The notes: generated by a model from the letters alone, not told the origin. Counted from the stretch's first letter, positions 18,194 to 27,949 are shown. The stretch: 64,000 bases of DNA from Polynucleobacter sp. AP-Ainpum-60-G11 (GCF_018688375.1 NZ_CP061318.1:1798001-1862000), one strand, 5' to 3'. Made by a program: numbers and translations.

Positions 18194-19190
18194 CCTCACC
18201 CATAGCAAATGTCATTTGGTGAATATCTAATTCACGCCTAAATAAAACCGGCACTATCTCACGAGCAGTTGCCGGTTTTTTACAGGCTCCAAGTGTTTCT
18301 GCCAAGCGCTCATCGTGATGCGCTTTTAACTGATCAATCCGTGGTTTCATTCCTGTAAATGGCTTGCCATGCGATGGCAGTACGAGAGTGTCATCGGGTA
18401 GCGGTAGATATCGATCCAGAGAACTCAGATATAAACCTAAAGGATCTGCATCGGGCTCTGCATCGTAGACGCTGACATTCGTAGAAATGCGCGGCAACAA
18501 CATATCTCCAGAAATTAATATGCCAAGATCTTTACAAAATAGCGAGGCATGCTCGGGCGCATGACCAAATCCCATAATTACTTGCCACTCATGTCCACCA
18601 ATCAAAATCATTTCGCCATCGATGATGCGACGATATTGTCTGGGTACACCGGGAACCATATTGCTGTAGTAATTAGAGCGCGCTCGGATTTTTTCTAAAT
18701 CTTCTGCTGCAACTAGTCCATGCTTCTGAAAATGGTCTGCAGAACCGCCACCGCCAGCACGTGCACCAACTGCAGCACCGCCCTCTTTGTGACTCAGCCA
18801 TTGCGCAGTTAAATAATCCGTCATTGAAATCCACAGGGGTGCATTCCATTTTTCACAAAGCCATTGAGAGAGTCCCACGTGATCTGGATGCATGTGAGTC
18901 ACGATCACCCTGAGCACCGGCAAGTCCTCTAGCTGAGTAGCAAAGATCTGATCCCAAGCTGCTTTTGTCTCATCATTCGCAATACCGCAATCCACGATGG
19001 TCCAGCCCTGAACGCCTTCAAACTCATCACGTAGCAGCCACAGATTGATGTGGTCTAAAGCAAACGGCAGGCGCATCCGCAACCAACGCACGCCAGGCGC
19101 GACTTCCATTGAGCTACCGACTTCCGGTAAAGCATCGGCTAAGGGATAATGAATAGAACTAAGATCGTTGGCTTGGTTTTTGGTATTCAT
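18105..19190 (-). CDS. MBL-fold metallo-hydrolase
   Basis: A 361-residue metallo-beta-lactamase-fold protein. The metal site is THMHPDHVG (His99, His101, Asp103, His104), with the later FGHAPEHASLF and ILISGDMLLPRIS motifs, and PSHGKPF near residue 275. A C-terminal winged-helix-like region (about 300-361, with AHLNYLLRRGKL) is typical of LACTB2-like members, some of which are thiolesterases or nucleases. The substrate is not evident. Its 3' end lies inside phaM on the other strand. The ATG at 19190 is 22 bases from the divergent DUF1289 start. Confidence 0.88.
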   Translation of the reverse strand: MNTKNQANDLSSIHYPLADALPEVGSSMEVAPGVRWLRMRLPFALDHINLWLLRDEFEGVQGWTIVDCGIANDETKAAWDQIFATQLEDLPVLRVIVTHMHPDHVGLSQWLCEKWNAPLWISMTDYLTAQWLSHKEGGAAVGARAGGGGSADHFQKHGLVAAEDLEKIRARSNYYSNMVPGVPRQYRRIIDGEMILIGGHEWQVIMGFGHAPEHASLFCKDLGILISGDMLLPRISTNVSVYDAEPDADPLGLYLSSLDRYLPLPDDTLVLPSHGKPFTGMKPRIDQLKAHHDERLAETLGACKKPATAREIVPVLFRRELDIHQMTFAMGEAIAHLNYLLRRGKLSRQLCDDGVLRFCVV

Positions 19191-19212
19191 CTATTTCTAT
19201 TCTAGGTTTACT

Positions 19213-19389
19213 TTGACAACAGTTCCATCACCTTGCATCAACTGGTGCGACATCAACCCTGAAAATGGTTTTTGTCGTGGCTGCTATCGTACGCTATCGG
19301 AGATTGCTGACTGGTCTGAACTTTCTAACTCTGACAAGCTTGAGGTGTGGGCAAAACTGGAAACACGCAAACCTCAAGCACCACAGTAA
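19213..19389 (+). CDS. DUF1289 family small cysteine-rich protein
   Basis: A 58-residue protein of the DUF1289 (YdhL-like) family: VPSPCINWCDINPENGFCRGCYR has the four conserved cysteines that probably bind a metal, followed by EIADWSELSNSDKLEVW. An open frame runs back to a TTG at 19168, which would place the start inside the divergent hydrolase gene. The TTG at 19213 has AGG six bases upstream and gives the normal short N-terminus, so I chose it. The role of the family is unknown. It ends seven bases from the convergent acuI-like gene. Confidence 0.82.
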   Translation: MTTVPSPCINWCDINPENGFCRGCYRTLSEIADWSELSNSDKLEVWAKLETRKPQAPQ

Positions 19390-19396
19390 GCATTGC

Positions 19397-20380
19397 TTAT
19401 TGATTGACATCCACAATTAAGCGGCCGCGCACATTACCCGCCATCAGCTCTGCCGCATATTTAATGGAATCTTCTAAAGTAATTTCGTGAGAAATCTCCT
19501 CTAAAGTTTTGAGATCAACTAACTTACTCAATTGTTCATAAGCGGCAATACGTTTTGCTTTTGGCACTGTCACGCTATTGATGCCATATAAAGTTACACC
19601 ACGCAAAATGAATGGCGCAACTGTCGATGGAAAATCCATTCCCTGGGCTAAGCCACAAGCAGCAACTGCGCCATCACTCTTAGTTTGCGCGCAGGCATTT
19701 GCCAAAGTATGACTGCCAACGCTATCGACTACTGCCGCCCAACGCTCTTTAGCTAAAGGCTTGCCGGGAGCCGAAAGTGCAGCACGATCAATCACCTCGC
19801 TTGCGCCCAATTTCTTCAAATAATCAGCTTCAGACATGCGTCCGGTGCTAGCAACAACCGTAAATCCCAATTTGCTCAGAAGAGTAATAGCAAAGCTACC
19901 CACTCCACCCGCAGCCCCAGTTACCAATACCTCGCCATCGCTTGGCTTCAAGCCATGCTTTTGCAAAGCCATCACGCACAGCATTGCTGTGTAGCCAGCA
20001 GTGCCAATTGCTAAGGCTTGCTTAGCGGTAAATCCCTTTGGCAAGGGAATGAGCCATTCTGACTTCACGCGCGCTTGTTGCGCTAGTCCGCCCCAATGAC
20101 CTTCACCAACGCCCCAACCATTCAGTAGCACCATATCGCCAACCTTAAATTCTGGGCTAGCACTCTCCAAGACCTCCCCCGCAAAATCAATTCCAGGAAC
20201 CATAGGAAAGCTGCGCACCACTGGACCCTTGCCAGTAATTGCTAAACCATCTTTGTAATTCAGTGTGGAATAGTGCACCTTGACCCTGACATCGCCTTCG
20301 GGCAGGCTAGTCTCATCGACCTGAGAAAGCTCAGCTCGATAACCTTGATCATCTTTATTTACCAAAATAGCCTTAAACAT
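19397..20380 (-). CDS. YhdH/AcuI-type NADPH-dependent oxidoreductase (acrylyl-CoA reductase family)
   Basis: A 327-residue medium-chain dehydrogenase/reductase without the zinc-binding cysteines, of the YhdH/AcuI group. AcuI reduces acryloyl-CoA to propionyl-CoA. Features are the N-terminal MFKAILVNKDDQGY, YSTLNYKDGLAITGKGPV, the NADP Rossmann motif GAAGGVGSFAITLLSKLGF, and a CGLAQGMDFPSTVAPFILRGVTLYGI segment that is highly typical. The frame extends 11 codons upstream to 20413, but the ATG at 20380 has a strong AGGAAGAG ribosome site and the family-typical start. The true substrate in this organism is unproven. Confidence 0.9.
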   Translation of the reverse strand: MFKAILVNKDDQGYRAELSQVDETSLPEGDVRVKVHYSTLNYKDGLAITGKGPVVRSFPMVPGIDFAGEVLESASPEFKVGDMVLLNGWGVGEGHWGGLAQQARVKSEWLIPLPKGFTAKQALAIGTAGYTAMLCVMALQKHGLKPSDGEVLVTGAAGGVGSFAITLLSKLGFTVVASTGRMSEADYLKKLGASEVIDRAALSAPGKPLAKERWAAVVDSVGSHTLANACAQTKSDGAVAACGLAQGMDFPSTVAPFILRGVTLYGINSVTVPKAKRIAAYEQLSKLVDLKTLEEISHEITLEDSIKYAAELMAGNVRGRLIVDVNQ

Positions 20381-20467
20381 GTCTCTTCCTTTTAAATGCG
20401 CTGCATTCTCCACAGCAAATACGTAATGGGTTTATCCTAACGAGCATTGCTGATTATGGAGGTTTCC

Positions 20468-20770
20468 ATGAAAAAAATTCTACTATTAACTACGATTTCT
20501 GGCTTAGCGCTAGTCGGATGCTCCTCAAGCCAAATTAATATGTCTATGGGCAATATGCGCCTCATCACCTCCAGCGCAGCACCGCAAGACGTCATGAATT
20601 TTGCCAATGCAGCCTGTAAGAATGATTTTTATCAGGGCGCCAGCTTCCTTTCAAAGGCAGGCAAGGAATATCGCTTTAAATGCGTTAAAGCAGAAGAAAA
20701 TGAAATCCTGACCCCGATTCCAGGCACAACGCTTTCCGCCGATACCTCTGCGCAAACTGCATCAAAGTAA
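20468..20770 (+). CDS. Small predicted lipoprotein, function unknown
   Basis: A 100-residue protein with a lipoprotein signal peptide: MKKILLLTTISGLALVGC, with the cysteine at residue 18 as the lipidation site. The ATG at 20468 follows a GGAGG ribosome site by five bases, so it is chosen over the ATG at 20447. The mature part has two further cysteines (AACKNDFY and FKCVKAEE), which could form a disulfide. No recognisable domain. It precedes the flavin reductase gene by 26 bases and may be cotranscribed with it. Confidence 0.8.
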   Translation: MKKILLLTTISGLALVGCSSSQINMSMGNMRLITSSAAPQDVMNFANAACKNDFYQGASFLSKAGKEYRFKCVKAEENEILTPIPGTTLSADTSAQTASK

Positions 20771-20796
20771 ACAAACAACTCAATAAGTAAAGCAAG

Positions 20797-21285
20797 ATGA
20801 CCCCATTTACCTCCCAAGAACTCCGCAAAGGCTTTTCCTCCTTTGCCACTGGGGTCACAGTCATTACCTGCTTAGATGCGGGCCAGAATGCTCACGGCAT
20901 TACCATCAGCTCCTTCAATACTGTTTCACTGGAGCCGCCACTCATTTTGTGGAGCCTTAAAAAGCATTCACGCTTAATGCCTAATTTTGAAGTTGGTCAC
21001 AAACAGTTAATTCATGTCTTGGAGCGCTCACAAGAAGCAATGGCAATGCATTTCGCTACGGTCAAAGAAAATCAGTTTGTCAGCGTTCCGCACAAAATTG
21101 CAGCAAGTGGCCTCACGCAAATTGAGGGATGCTGCGCTTACTTTGAATGTGAAACTGTGTCAGTTCATACTGGTGGCGATCACAATATCATCGTTGCTAA
21201 AGTACTCAACCTAAAGCACACCCCAGAAAGTCACCCGCTCATATTTGCACACAGCAAATTTATGGGCTTAGATTCATCACTTTAA
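20797..21285 (+). CDS. Flavin reductase family protein
   Basis: A 162-residue FMN-binding split-barrel protein of the flavin reductase (HpaC/RutF-like) family. The start LRKGFSSFATGVTVITCLD, the AHGITISSFNTVSLEPPLILWSL stretch and GGDHNIIVAKVL near the end are diagnostic. Such proteins supply reduced flavin to a partner monooxygenase or act as flavin reductases on their own; no monooxygenase gene is adjacent. Cytoplasmic. It lies 22 bases before the GST gene. Confidence 0.9.
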   Translation: MTPFTSQELRKGFSSFATGVTVITCLDAGQNAHGITISSFNTVSLEPPLILWSLKKHSRLMPNFEVGHKQLIHVLERSQEAMAMHFATVKENQFVSVPHKIAASGLTQIEGCCAYFECETVSVHTGGDHNIIVAKVLNLKHTPESHPLIFAHSKFMGLDSSL

Positions 21286-21307
21286 AAATACCAAAATAGG
21301 AATTCTC

Positions 21308-21970
21308 ATGATGCGATTATGGGGAAGAACAAGTTCTATCAATGTGCAAAAGGTCTTGTGGTGCCTTGCAGAGCTGGGACTTCAGGAAGGTAAAGATTTT
21401 GAGCGTATTGATGCTGGCCTTCATTTTGGAATAAATCGTACCCCTGAATTCCTAGCGCTTAACCCAAATGGCCTTGTACCTACGCTACAAGATGGCGATC
21501 TTGTACTCTGGGAATCTAATACTATTTTGCGATATCTGGTTCGTCAGTACGATAAGTTGATGCGCTTTCCTGTTGATACTACAAGTCAGTACCAGTCTGA
21601 GAAGTGGATGGATTGGCAACTAGGCACTATGTGGCCACCATTACGCGTTGCATTCCTAGGACTTACTCGCATTCCAGAAGCAGATCGTGACTATGCGTTA
21701 ATTAAGAGTTCATATCAAGAGGCTGATGCATTGCTAGGATTACTTGATCAGACCTTAGAAAAACATGTTTACTGCTCTGGCGAGCAATTCAGTGTCGGAG
21801 ATATTCCCTTAGCGCTGTGTGTAAGTCGATGGCTCCTTTTAGAACAAACCTTCCCCGATAAAACAGGGCCTCGATCGCAATTAAGCAATATTGATAGGTG
21901 GATGAGGCAGATTGAATTAGAGACTAAATACAAAGTCGTGGCACAAAAAGAGCTTAATATTGTGAAGTAA
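21308..21970 (+). CDS. Glutathione S-transferase
   Basis: A 220-residue cytosolic glutathione transferase. The N-terminal thioredoxin-like domain starts MRLWGRTSSINVQKVLWCL, with Ser/Asn near residue 10-13 as the likely glutathione activator, followed by NPNGLVPTLQDG (cis-Pro) and LWESNTILRYL. The all-helical C-terminal domain starts near residue 90. Two ATG codons stand in tandem at 21308; the first follows AGGA by about nine bases. A clear hairpin terminator follows the gene. Substrate unknown. Confidence 0.92.
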   Translation: MMRLWGRTSSINVQKVLWCLAELGLQEGKDFERIDAGLHFGINRTPEFLALNPNGLVPTLQDGDLVLWESNTILRYLVRQYDKLMRFPVDTTSQYQSEKWMDWQLGTMWPPLRVAFLGLTRIPEADRDYALIKSSYQEADALLGLLDQTLEKHVYCSGEQFSVGDIPLALCVSRWLLLEQTFPDKTGPRSQLSNIDRWMRQIELETKYKVVAQKELNIVK

Positions 21971-22010
21971 ACCAGAGAAACTTAGATTCTCTGAATCTAC
22001 AAGCACAAGT

Positions 22011-22039
22011 AAAAAGGGTGAACCAAGTTCACCCTTTTT
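22011..22039. terminator. Bidirectional intrinsic terminator between GST gene and RND pump operon
   Basis: A 13-base arm AAAAAGGGTGAAC and its exact complement GTTCACCCTTTTT enclose a three-base loop. The A-run on one side and T-run on the other give a U-tract in both directions. It lies between the convergent GST gene and the RND permease gene and should end transcription of both. Confidence 0.9.
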
Positions 22040-22061
22040 GTTTAATCATTTGCAGAATACA

Positions 22062-25000
22062 TTACTGTTGCTTAAATTTCTTCTGATGGTGATCGGTGCC
22101 GATAAACAAGTACATGGCCGGCACTACAAAAAGTGTAAACAAGGTGCCAATTGATAAACCAGTAAAGATCACAATCCCCATCGATTGACGACCAGCCGCA
22201 CCTGCACCAGAGGCAATCACGAGAGGCACCACGCCCAGCACCATCGCTGCAGTTGTCATCAAAATCGGACGCAAACGGACGCTACTAGCTTCTACGATGG
22301 CATCTAATTTACTGCGGCCAGCTTCTTGCAACTCATTGGCAAATTCCACAATCAAAATTCCGTGCTTACTAATTAAACCCATTAAGGTCACAAGACCAAC
22401 TTGGGTATAGACATTCAAAGTGGTGAAGCCCAAATTAATAAAGATCAATGCGCCAAATAAAGCGAGTGGTACTGAAACCAAAATGACGATTGGGTCGCGG
22501 AAACTTTCAAACTGTGCAGCTAAGACTAAGAACACGATCAAGATCGCAAAGAACATGGTCACTAAGAAACCACCTGACTCTGCCATGAACTGGCGAGATG
22601 GCCCAGCGTAATCCATGGTGTAACCATTAGGCGCCACCTCTTTTAAAGTTTGACGCATGAACTCGAGCAAATCCGCCTGAGAAATAAATGGTGTACTCAC
22701 ACCAGAGATGGTTGCCGAATTTAACTGCTGAAAGTGATTAATCGATTGCGGCACCACTTTTTGCTTAATCGTCGCAATTGTCCGCGCCTGAATCATCTGT
22801 CCACTAGGGGTGCGTATGTAGTAATCCAAGATCTGATCTGGATTTAAACGATCTACTTGTTTCACTTGTGGAATCACTCGATAAGAGCGGCCCGCAACAG
22901 AGAAGTAATTCACATAACCACCACCTAAAGCAGCAGATAGAGCACTACCCACTTGCTGCTGCGTCATACCCAGTGCAGCTACTTTTTCTCGATCGATTTC
23001 TAATACATCTTGCGGCTTGTCAATCTTCAAGTCGGAGTCCACGAAGAAGAAGTTACCACTGCGGCGTGCTTTATCCAAGACTGCCTGAGATACTTCGTTG
23101 AGCTGCTCGTAAGACTCAGTGGTGTTAATGACTACCTGAACCGGCAAGCCCTGCGCTCCAGGCAAAGCTGGAAACTGGAAGGCTGCTACGCGAGCACCGG
23201 CGATCGTATTCCACTTACTCTGCATATCTTCTTGGAACTTCGTAGCATTACGACTGCGCTGATCCCAATCTTTGAGCAATACACCACCAAAACTACTGGT
23301 TGGACTGGTGATCTGGAACATCTGTTCGTATTCAGGCTCTGCTGCTGATATTTGATAAATCTGATCAGCGTAAGTCTGCATCTGATTAACTGTACTGTTC
23401 GGTGGACCTGAAGCCTGCATCAACACGATACCCTGGTCTTCTGTTGGCGCTAATTCAGCGCGGGCAGTGGCGTACAGATAAGCTACCCCGCCTAATAAAA
23501 TCACACCCATCACAATAATGACCTGCCATGTACTCAAGAGATCGCGCAAAGTAGTTTGATAACTATGGTGTACTTTTTCAAAAATACGATCAATCTTTTG
23601 TACAAAAGAAGAAGCCTCTTGTTCTTCGGTAAAGATACGAGAGCACATCATTGGCGAAAGCGTTAACGCAATCAAGCCCGATACCGCGACCGCACTAGCC
23701 AAAGTAAAAGCAAACTCGGTAAACAACGCGCCCGTTAAACCACCTTGAAAGCCAATCGGAATATATACCGCGATCAACACAATGGTCATCGCCAAAATAG
23801 GGCCACCCAACTCGCGCGCCGCAATTAAAGAGGCTTCTAAAGGCGACTTGCCTTCCTTCATATGGCGATCAACGTTCTCAACCACAATAATGGCATCGTC
23901 AACTACTAAACCAATCGCCAAAACTAATGCAAGCAGTGTCAGCAAATTAATCGAGTAACCCAAAATCTGCATTAAGAAGAATGTGCCAATTAAAGAGAGT
24001 GGCATCGCAATCACAGGTACGGCAACCGCGCGTGCACTTCCTAAGAAGAGATAGATCACCACCGTCACAATCAATAGCGCCTCTAGGAGAGTTGCGACCA
24101 CCTCATCGATCGAAGTCGTTATGAACTTGGTCGAGTCATAAACCACCTTGCCTGACATACCAGTGGGTAACTGCTTCTGAATATCTGGAACGGCTGCACG
24201 AACACGCTCAGCAACATCAAGCAAGTTCGCTTGGGGCGCTACCTTAATGGCAATAAATACTGATTTCTTGCCGCTAAAGGCAACATTGGTGTTGTAGTCT
24301 TCGGAGCCCATGCTCACTGTGGCTACTTGATCCAAATACACAATATTAATGCCATCTTTTTTGACAACCAATTTGCGGAACTCATCAAGGGTATGCAGAT
24401 CTGTACCGGCCACCAAGTCCACGGCAACCATGTCACCTTTGGTGCTACCTACTGCTGATAAGTAATTATTTGCGGCCATGGCGCTATAAACATCATCCGC
24501 GCCCACACCAAGACCAGCCATCTTCTCGCGATCGAGCCAAGCGCGTAGAGCAAATTTTCTACCACCAGTGATTTCAGCGTTTTGAACTCCATCTACAGCA
24601 TCTAGTTTTGGCTTTACTACCCGCAACAAGTAATCGGTAATGGCGTTGTTCGGAATGTCATCGCTATAAAAGCCCATATACATCGCCGCAGTGGACTGTC
24701 CAATCTGTACATTCAGTACGGGCTGCTGAGCTTGTGGTGGGAGTTGATTCTTGACCGAGCTTATTTGCGTCTGGATTTGCGTCAATGCCGCATTGGAGTC
24801 ATAGTTCAGCTTCAGGGTGGCAGTAATTGTCGAGAGACCACTTACGCTCATTGATGACAAATAGTCAATCCCTTGAGACTGAGCAATTGCCGTTTCTAAT
24901 GGCTGCGTAATAAATCCGGCAATCGTTTCTGGATCAGCACCATAGTAAGCAGTCGTAATCGTCACAAGCGCATTTTGCGTTTGTGGATACTGATTGACAG

Positions 25001-25097
25001 GCAAGGAACCAACAGCCTTCAAACCAAATACCAAGACCAGTGCGCTCACCACCAGTGAGAGCACTGGTCTACGAATAAATATGTCAGTCCAGTTCAT
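22062..25097 (-). CDS. RND multidrug efflux pump, inner-membrane permease (HAE1 family)
   Basis: A 1011-residue proton-driven drug exporter subunit. The start MNWTDIFIRRPVLSLVVSAL is TM1. TM2-6 follow near residue 335-490 and the second half repeats the pattern from about 525. The proton-relay aspartates are in GLVVDDAIIVVENV (TM4 region), and two large periplasmic loops lie between TM1-2 and TM7-8. The sequence is close to the MexF/MdtB type rather than heavy-metal CusA (no metal methionines seen). It is the last gene of the tripartite operon, seven bases after the adaptor gene. Drug range cannot be told from sequence. Confidence 0.94.
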   Translation of the reverse strand: MNWTDIFIRRPVLSLVVSALVLVFGLKAVGSLPVNQYPQTQNALVTITTAYYGADPETIAGFITQPLETAIAQSQGIDYLSSMSVSGLSTITATLKLNYDSNAALTQIQTQISSVKNQLPPQAQQPVLNVQIGQSTAAMYMGFYSDDIPNNAITDYLLRVVKPKLDAVDGVQNAEITGGRKFALRAWLDREKMAGLGVGADDVYSAMAANNYLSAVGSTKGDMVAVDLVAGTDLHTLDEFRKLVVKKDGINIVYLDQVATVSMGSEDYNTNVAFSGKKSVFIAIKVAPQANLLDVAERVRAAVPDIQKQLPTGMSGKVVYDSTKFITTSIDEVVATLLEALLIVTVVIYLFLGSARAVAVPVIAMPLSLIGTFFLMQILGYSINLLTLLALVLAIGLVVDDAIIVVENVDRHMKEGKSPLEASLIAARELGGPILAMTIVLIAVYIPIGFQGGLTGALFTEFAFTLASAVAVSGLIALTLSPMMCSRIFTEEQEASSFVQKIDRIFEKVHHSYQTTLRDLLSTWQVIIVMGVILLGGVAYLYATARAELAPTEDQGIVLMQASGPPNSTVNQMQTYADQIYQISAAEPEYEQMFQITSPTSSFGGVLLKDWDQRSRNATKFQEDMQSKWNTIAGARVAAFQFPALPGAQGLPVQVVINTTESYEQLNEVSQAVLDKARRSGNFFFVDSDLKIDKPQDVLEIDREKVAALGMTQQQVGSALSAALGGGYVNYFSVAGRSYRVIPQVKQVDRLNPDQILDYYIRTPSGQMIQARTIATIKQKVVPQSINHFQQLNSATISGVSTPFISQADLLEFMRQTLKEVAPNGYTMDYAGPSRQFMAESGGFLVTMFFAILIVFLVLAAQFESFRDPIVILVSVPLALFGALIFINLGFTTLNVYTQVGLVTLMGLISKHGILIVEFANELQEAGRSKLDAIVEASSVRLRPILMTTAAMVLGVVPLVIASGAGAAGRQSMGIVIFTGLSIGTLFTLFVVPAMYLFIGTDHHQKKFKQQ

Positions 25098-25104
25098 CTA
25101 GGAC

Positions 25105-26436
25105 TTATTCCTGTGGCTTTGGATTTGAGGAATTCGAAGGCAACACTTTGTTATTCACAATCAGCGGAGTTCCATTCTTCAGCTTGAGCTGGCCACTAGT
25201 AACCACCGTGACACCCTCGTCTATCCCCTTGAGAATTGCCACCTGATCACCACGCGTTGGTCCTGTTGTCACAAAGACTTGCTGAGCCTCAAGAGCAGGC
25301 TTACCCTGCTTATCTTTTTTACCAGTTGGCTTAGCAATAAAGACTGTTGAGCCATACGGGTTATAGGTCACAGCAGTTTGTGGCAGAGTGAGCATCTTCA
25401 TCTCACTACCCAACTTAATATTCACATTGGCAAACATGCCCGGCAAAATCTTCTTATCCGGATTAGCCAACTGAGCTTCAACCTGAATATTGCGGGTATT
25501 TGTATCCACCTTAGGACTAACAGCAGTAACCTTACCTGTAAAGCTCGCATCTTTGAAAGCGTCCGTGGTCACCACAATTTCTTGCCCAACCTGAATCTGC
25601 TCAGCATTACTTTGCGGAAGATTGAAATCTACAAAAATAGGATCTAGGGTTTGCAGGGTGAGCAACTTATCACCAGGATTAACAAACTGGCCAGGGTTGA
25701 TCATCACGATACCGACACGACCACTAAAGGGAGCCTTTAAATTCTTCTTAGCGACTAAGGCTGTTTGTTGCTCTACCTGAGCCTGCTTGGAAGCAGCATC
25801 AGCTTTACTGGTATCAAAGACATTCTTACTAATAGCCTGAATTTCTAACTGCTGCCTATCGCGCTCATTAATCACCTTAGCTAAGTCCGCCATGGCTTGC
25901 AATGATTTCAGCTGAGCTACATCAGATGCGTCGTTTAACTTAATCAGCAACTCGCCCTCTTTCACATCCATACCGGACTTGATGGGCACAGTTAGAACTA
26001 GTCCACCAATTTCAGTGCTGAGCTCTACACCTCTAAATGCCCGCACATTACCAACGCTAGATAACTTGGGCTGCCATGCTGTTGTTTCCACTACCATCGT
26101 AGAAACTGTTGCAGGCGGCAATCCCATACCTGCAATGAAATGTTTGATCATGAATGTTTTGAGTTGATTAAACCCAAAGATCAAACCGAGCAATAAAAAT
26201 ACACCGCATAACATGATGGTCATGCGTCGACCCAATGGGGTCATAGACTGTAGCTTGGCATTAGCCTTGCTTCGCAAGAATCGTTCACGCAAACGAAGCC
26301 ATACACCTTTTGCTTTTTCCCACAAGGCAATAAGTCTCTCGCGAAGCTTCCACTCAACTACCTTCGCATGCATCCAAGCCCACAAGGCAAGGGCTGCTGC
26401 AGTCGCTTTGGTTTTAATTGTTTCCAGAAGTTTCAT
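25105..26436 (-). CDS. RND efflux periplasmic adaptor with unusual cytoplasmic N-terminus
   Basis: A 443-residue membrane-fusion protein of the tripartite pump. A membrane anchor lies at about residues 72-90 (MTIMLCGVFLLLGLIFGFNQL). The barrel-sandwich halves are around 125-155 and 230-260 (LKAPFSGRVGIVMINPGQFV), with a short helical hairpin between and the beta-barrel and membrane-proximal domains after. About 70 basic, helical residues precede the anchor, which is unusual for the family. An internal start such as the ATG at 26241 would remove them, but it lacks a clear ribosome site. The gene overlaps the end of the outer-membrane factor gene by 23 bases. Confidence 0.88.
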   Translation of the reverse strand: MKLLETIKTKATAAALALWAWMHAKVVEWKLRERLIALWEKAKGVWLRLRERFLRSKANAKLQSMTPLGRRMTIMLCGVFLLLGLIFGFNQLKTFMIKHFIAGMGLPPATVSTMVVETTAWQPKLSSVGNVRAFRGVELSTEIGGLVLTVPIKSGMDVKEGELLIKLNDASDVAQLKSLQAMADLAKVINERDRQQLEIQAISKNVFDTSKADAASKQAQVEQQTALVAKKNLKAPFSGRVGIVMINPGQFVNPGDKLLTLQTLDPIFVDFNLPQSNAEQIQVGQEIVVTTDAFKDASFTGKVTAVSPKVDTNTRNIQVEAQLANPDKKILPGMFANVNIKLGSEMKMLTLPQTAVTYNPYGSTVFIAKPTGKKDKQGKPALEAQQVFVTTGPTRGDQVAILKGIDEGVTVVTSGQLKLKNGTPLIVNNKVLPSNSSNPKPQE

Positions 26437-27949
26437 TTTGATCTTTGTTCGCTATGGCTTTTGGTTGAAAGGCTGGACCGGTGCGATTCCACCAGCCGCC
26501 GCCTAGTGCTGCAAATAATGCTGCTGTGTCTGAGAATCGGGTTGCTTGTGCAGAAACTGATTTGACTTTAGCAATTTGATATTGATTTTGATAATAGAGA
26601 ACGGCCAAGTAACTTGCAGTACCCAGCTTGTATTGCTGCTGTACTAACTCTAAAGTTTCATAAGCGTAGCGCTCAGCATCAGATGCAGATTTCAATGCTT
26701 GAGCGCCAGTCTCTAAGGCGCGCAAAGAATCAGCCACCTCTTGAAATGCCTTGAGTACGGTCGCTTGATATTGGAAAACGGCTTGCTCGTAATTGGCTAT
26801 AGCACCGCGGCGTTGAGCCAATAACTGACCACCTTGAAAGAGTGGCTGAAAGATACCCCCAGCCACTGACCATAAAGCGGCATTAGGTCCAAACAGTGCG
26901 CTACTAGTGAGGGCCGCAGAACCAACGGCGCCCGTAATATTAAATTGTGGCAATAGGTTGGCAGTAGCTACGCCCACCAATGCATTAGTTGCCTTGAGCT
27001 GCGCCTCTGCAGCACGCACATCTGGACGCTGGCGTACTAGGCTAGATGGCACAGACAGCGGTAACTTTTCTGGCAAATGGAGGGACTTCAAATCGAATTT
27101 AGTAATGTTGGCATTACTAGGTAGCTCGCCAACCAAGACCGCCAACTGATTACGAGCAAAAGATAGATTGCGCTCATAAGTAAATAAATCGACTTGTGAG
27201 TTAGACACCAAAGTTCTTTGTGAAGTCACGTCCACTTTAGAGACGGTTCCGATGGCTAATTGCTTTTCGGTCACCTCAGCTAGATTGGTTTGTGCCTTCA
27301 GAATTTCTTCTGTTGCCTGCATCTGCGCACGCAAAGCAGCCTCACGGACTGCACTAGTCACAATATTCGCTGTTAAGGAAAGGTATGCTCCTTCCAACTG
27401 AAACTGCGCAATCTCTGCCTGCGCTCTCGCACCTTCAACTGCGCGACGGGCACCACCAAAAACATCAAGCTTGTAGGTGACGTTTACAGAAGCGTTGTAC
27501 AGGTTGTAGGTATCAGAGCCATAAGGCAAGCCATAAATAGAAGAAGGTTGTAACTGGCGAGTCGCGCCGCCATTTAAACCAATTGCAGGGAAGTACTGCC
27601 CACCAATTTGTACGCTGACATTTTCTTGGCTCGCACGCAGAGCAGCATCAGCTGCACCTAAATTGGGGTTTTGCTGCAACGCTCTTTTGATCAATACATC
27701 AAGTTCTGGAGATTTAAATAACTCCCACCACTGAGCCTCAATATCAGCGCCTTCAATAAACTCTTGATCGGTTCCACCCGGCACTCCAGGTGCAGTAGCT
27801 AATTTCTTAGAGAGCGTTGACTCGGTATATGAAGAGGTATTGGGCGCATCTGGCTGCTTAAAGTCTGGTCCTACCGCGCATGCAGAGAGAAGCCCCGCAG
27901 ATAACAAGGGAAGGTAACGCAAAATAAAGAACTCTTTTGAACCAAACAT
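26414..27949 (-). CDS. RND efflux outer-membrane factor lipoprotein (NodT family)
   Basis: A 511-residue TolC-like outer-membrane channel of the NodT family. The lipoprotein signal ends in LLSAGLLSACAVGPDF, with the cysteine as acylation site, then the family-typical AVGPDFKQPDAP. Two repeated helical regions follow, each with the LEGAYLSLTANIV / AIANYEQAVFQYQATV type pattern. The open frame continues upstream to 28150, into the pirin gene, but the ATG at 27949 gives the correct lipoprotein start, so the first 67 codons are discarded. It opens the pump operon and has its own probable promoter 90-117 bases upstream. Confidence 0.92.
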   Translation of the reverse strand: MFGSKEFFILRYLPLLSAGLLSACAVGPDFKQPDAPNTSSYTESTLSKKLATAPGVPGGTDQEFIEGADIEAQWWELFKSPELDVLIKRALQQNPNLGAADAALRASQENVSVQIGGQYFPAIGLNGGATRQLQPSSIYGLPYGSDTYNLYNASVNVTYKLDVFGGARRAVEGARAQAEIAQFQLEGAYLSLTANIVTSAVREAALRAQMQATEEILKAQTNLAEVTEKQLAIGTVSKVDVTSQRTLVSNSQVDLFTYERNLSFARNQLAVLVGELPSNANITKFDLKSLHLPEKLPLSVPSSLVRQRPDVRAAEAQLKATNALVGVATANLLPQFNITGAVGSAALTSSALFGPNAALWSVAGGIFQPLFQGGQLLAQRRGAIANYEQAVFQYQATVLKAFQEVADSLRALETGAQALKSASDAERYAYETLELVQQQYKLGTASYLAVLYYQNQYQIAKVKSVSAQATRFSDTAALFAALGGGWWNRTGPAFQPKAIANKDQNETSGNN

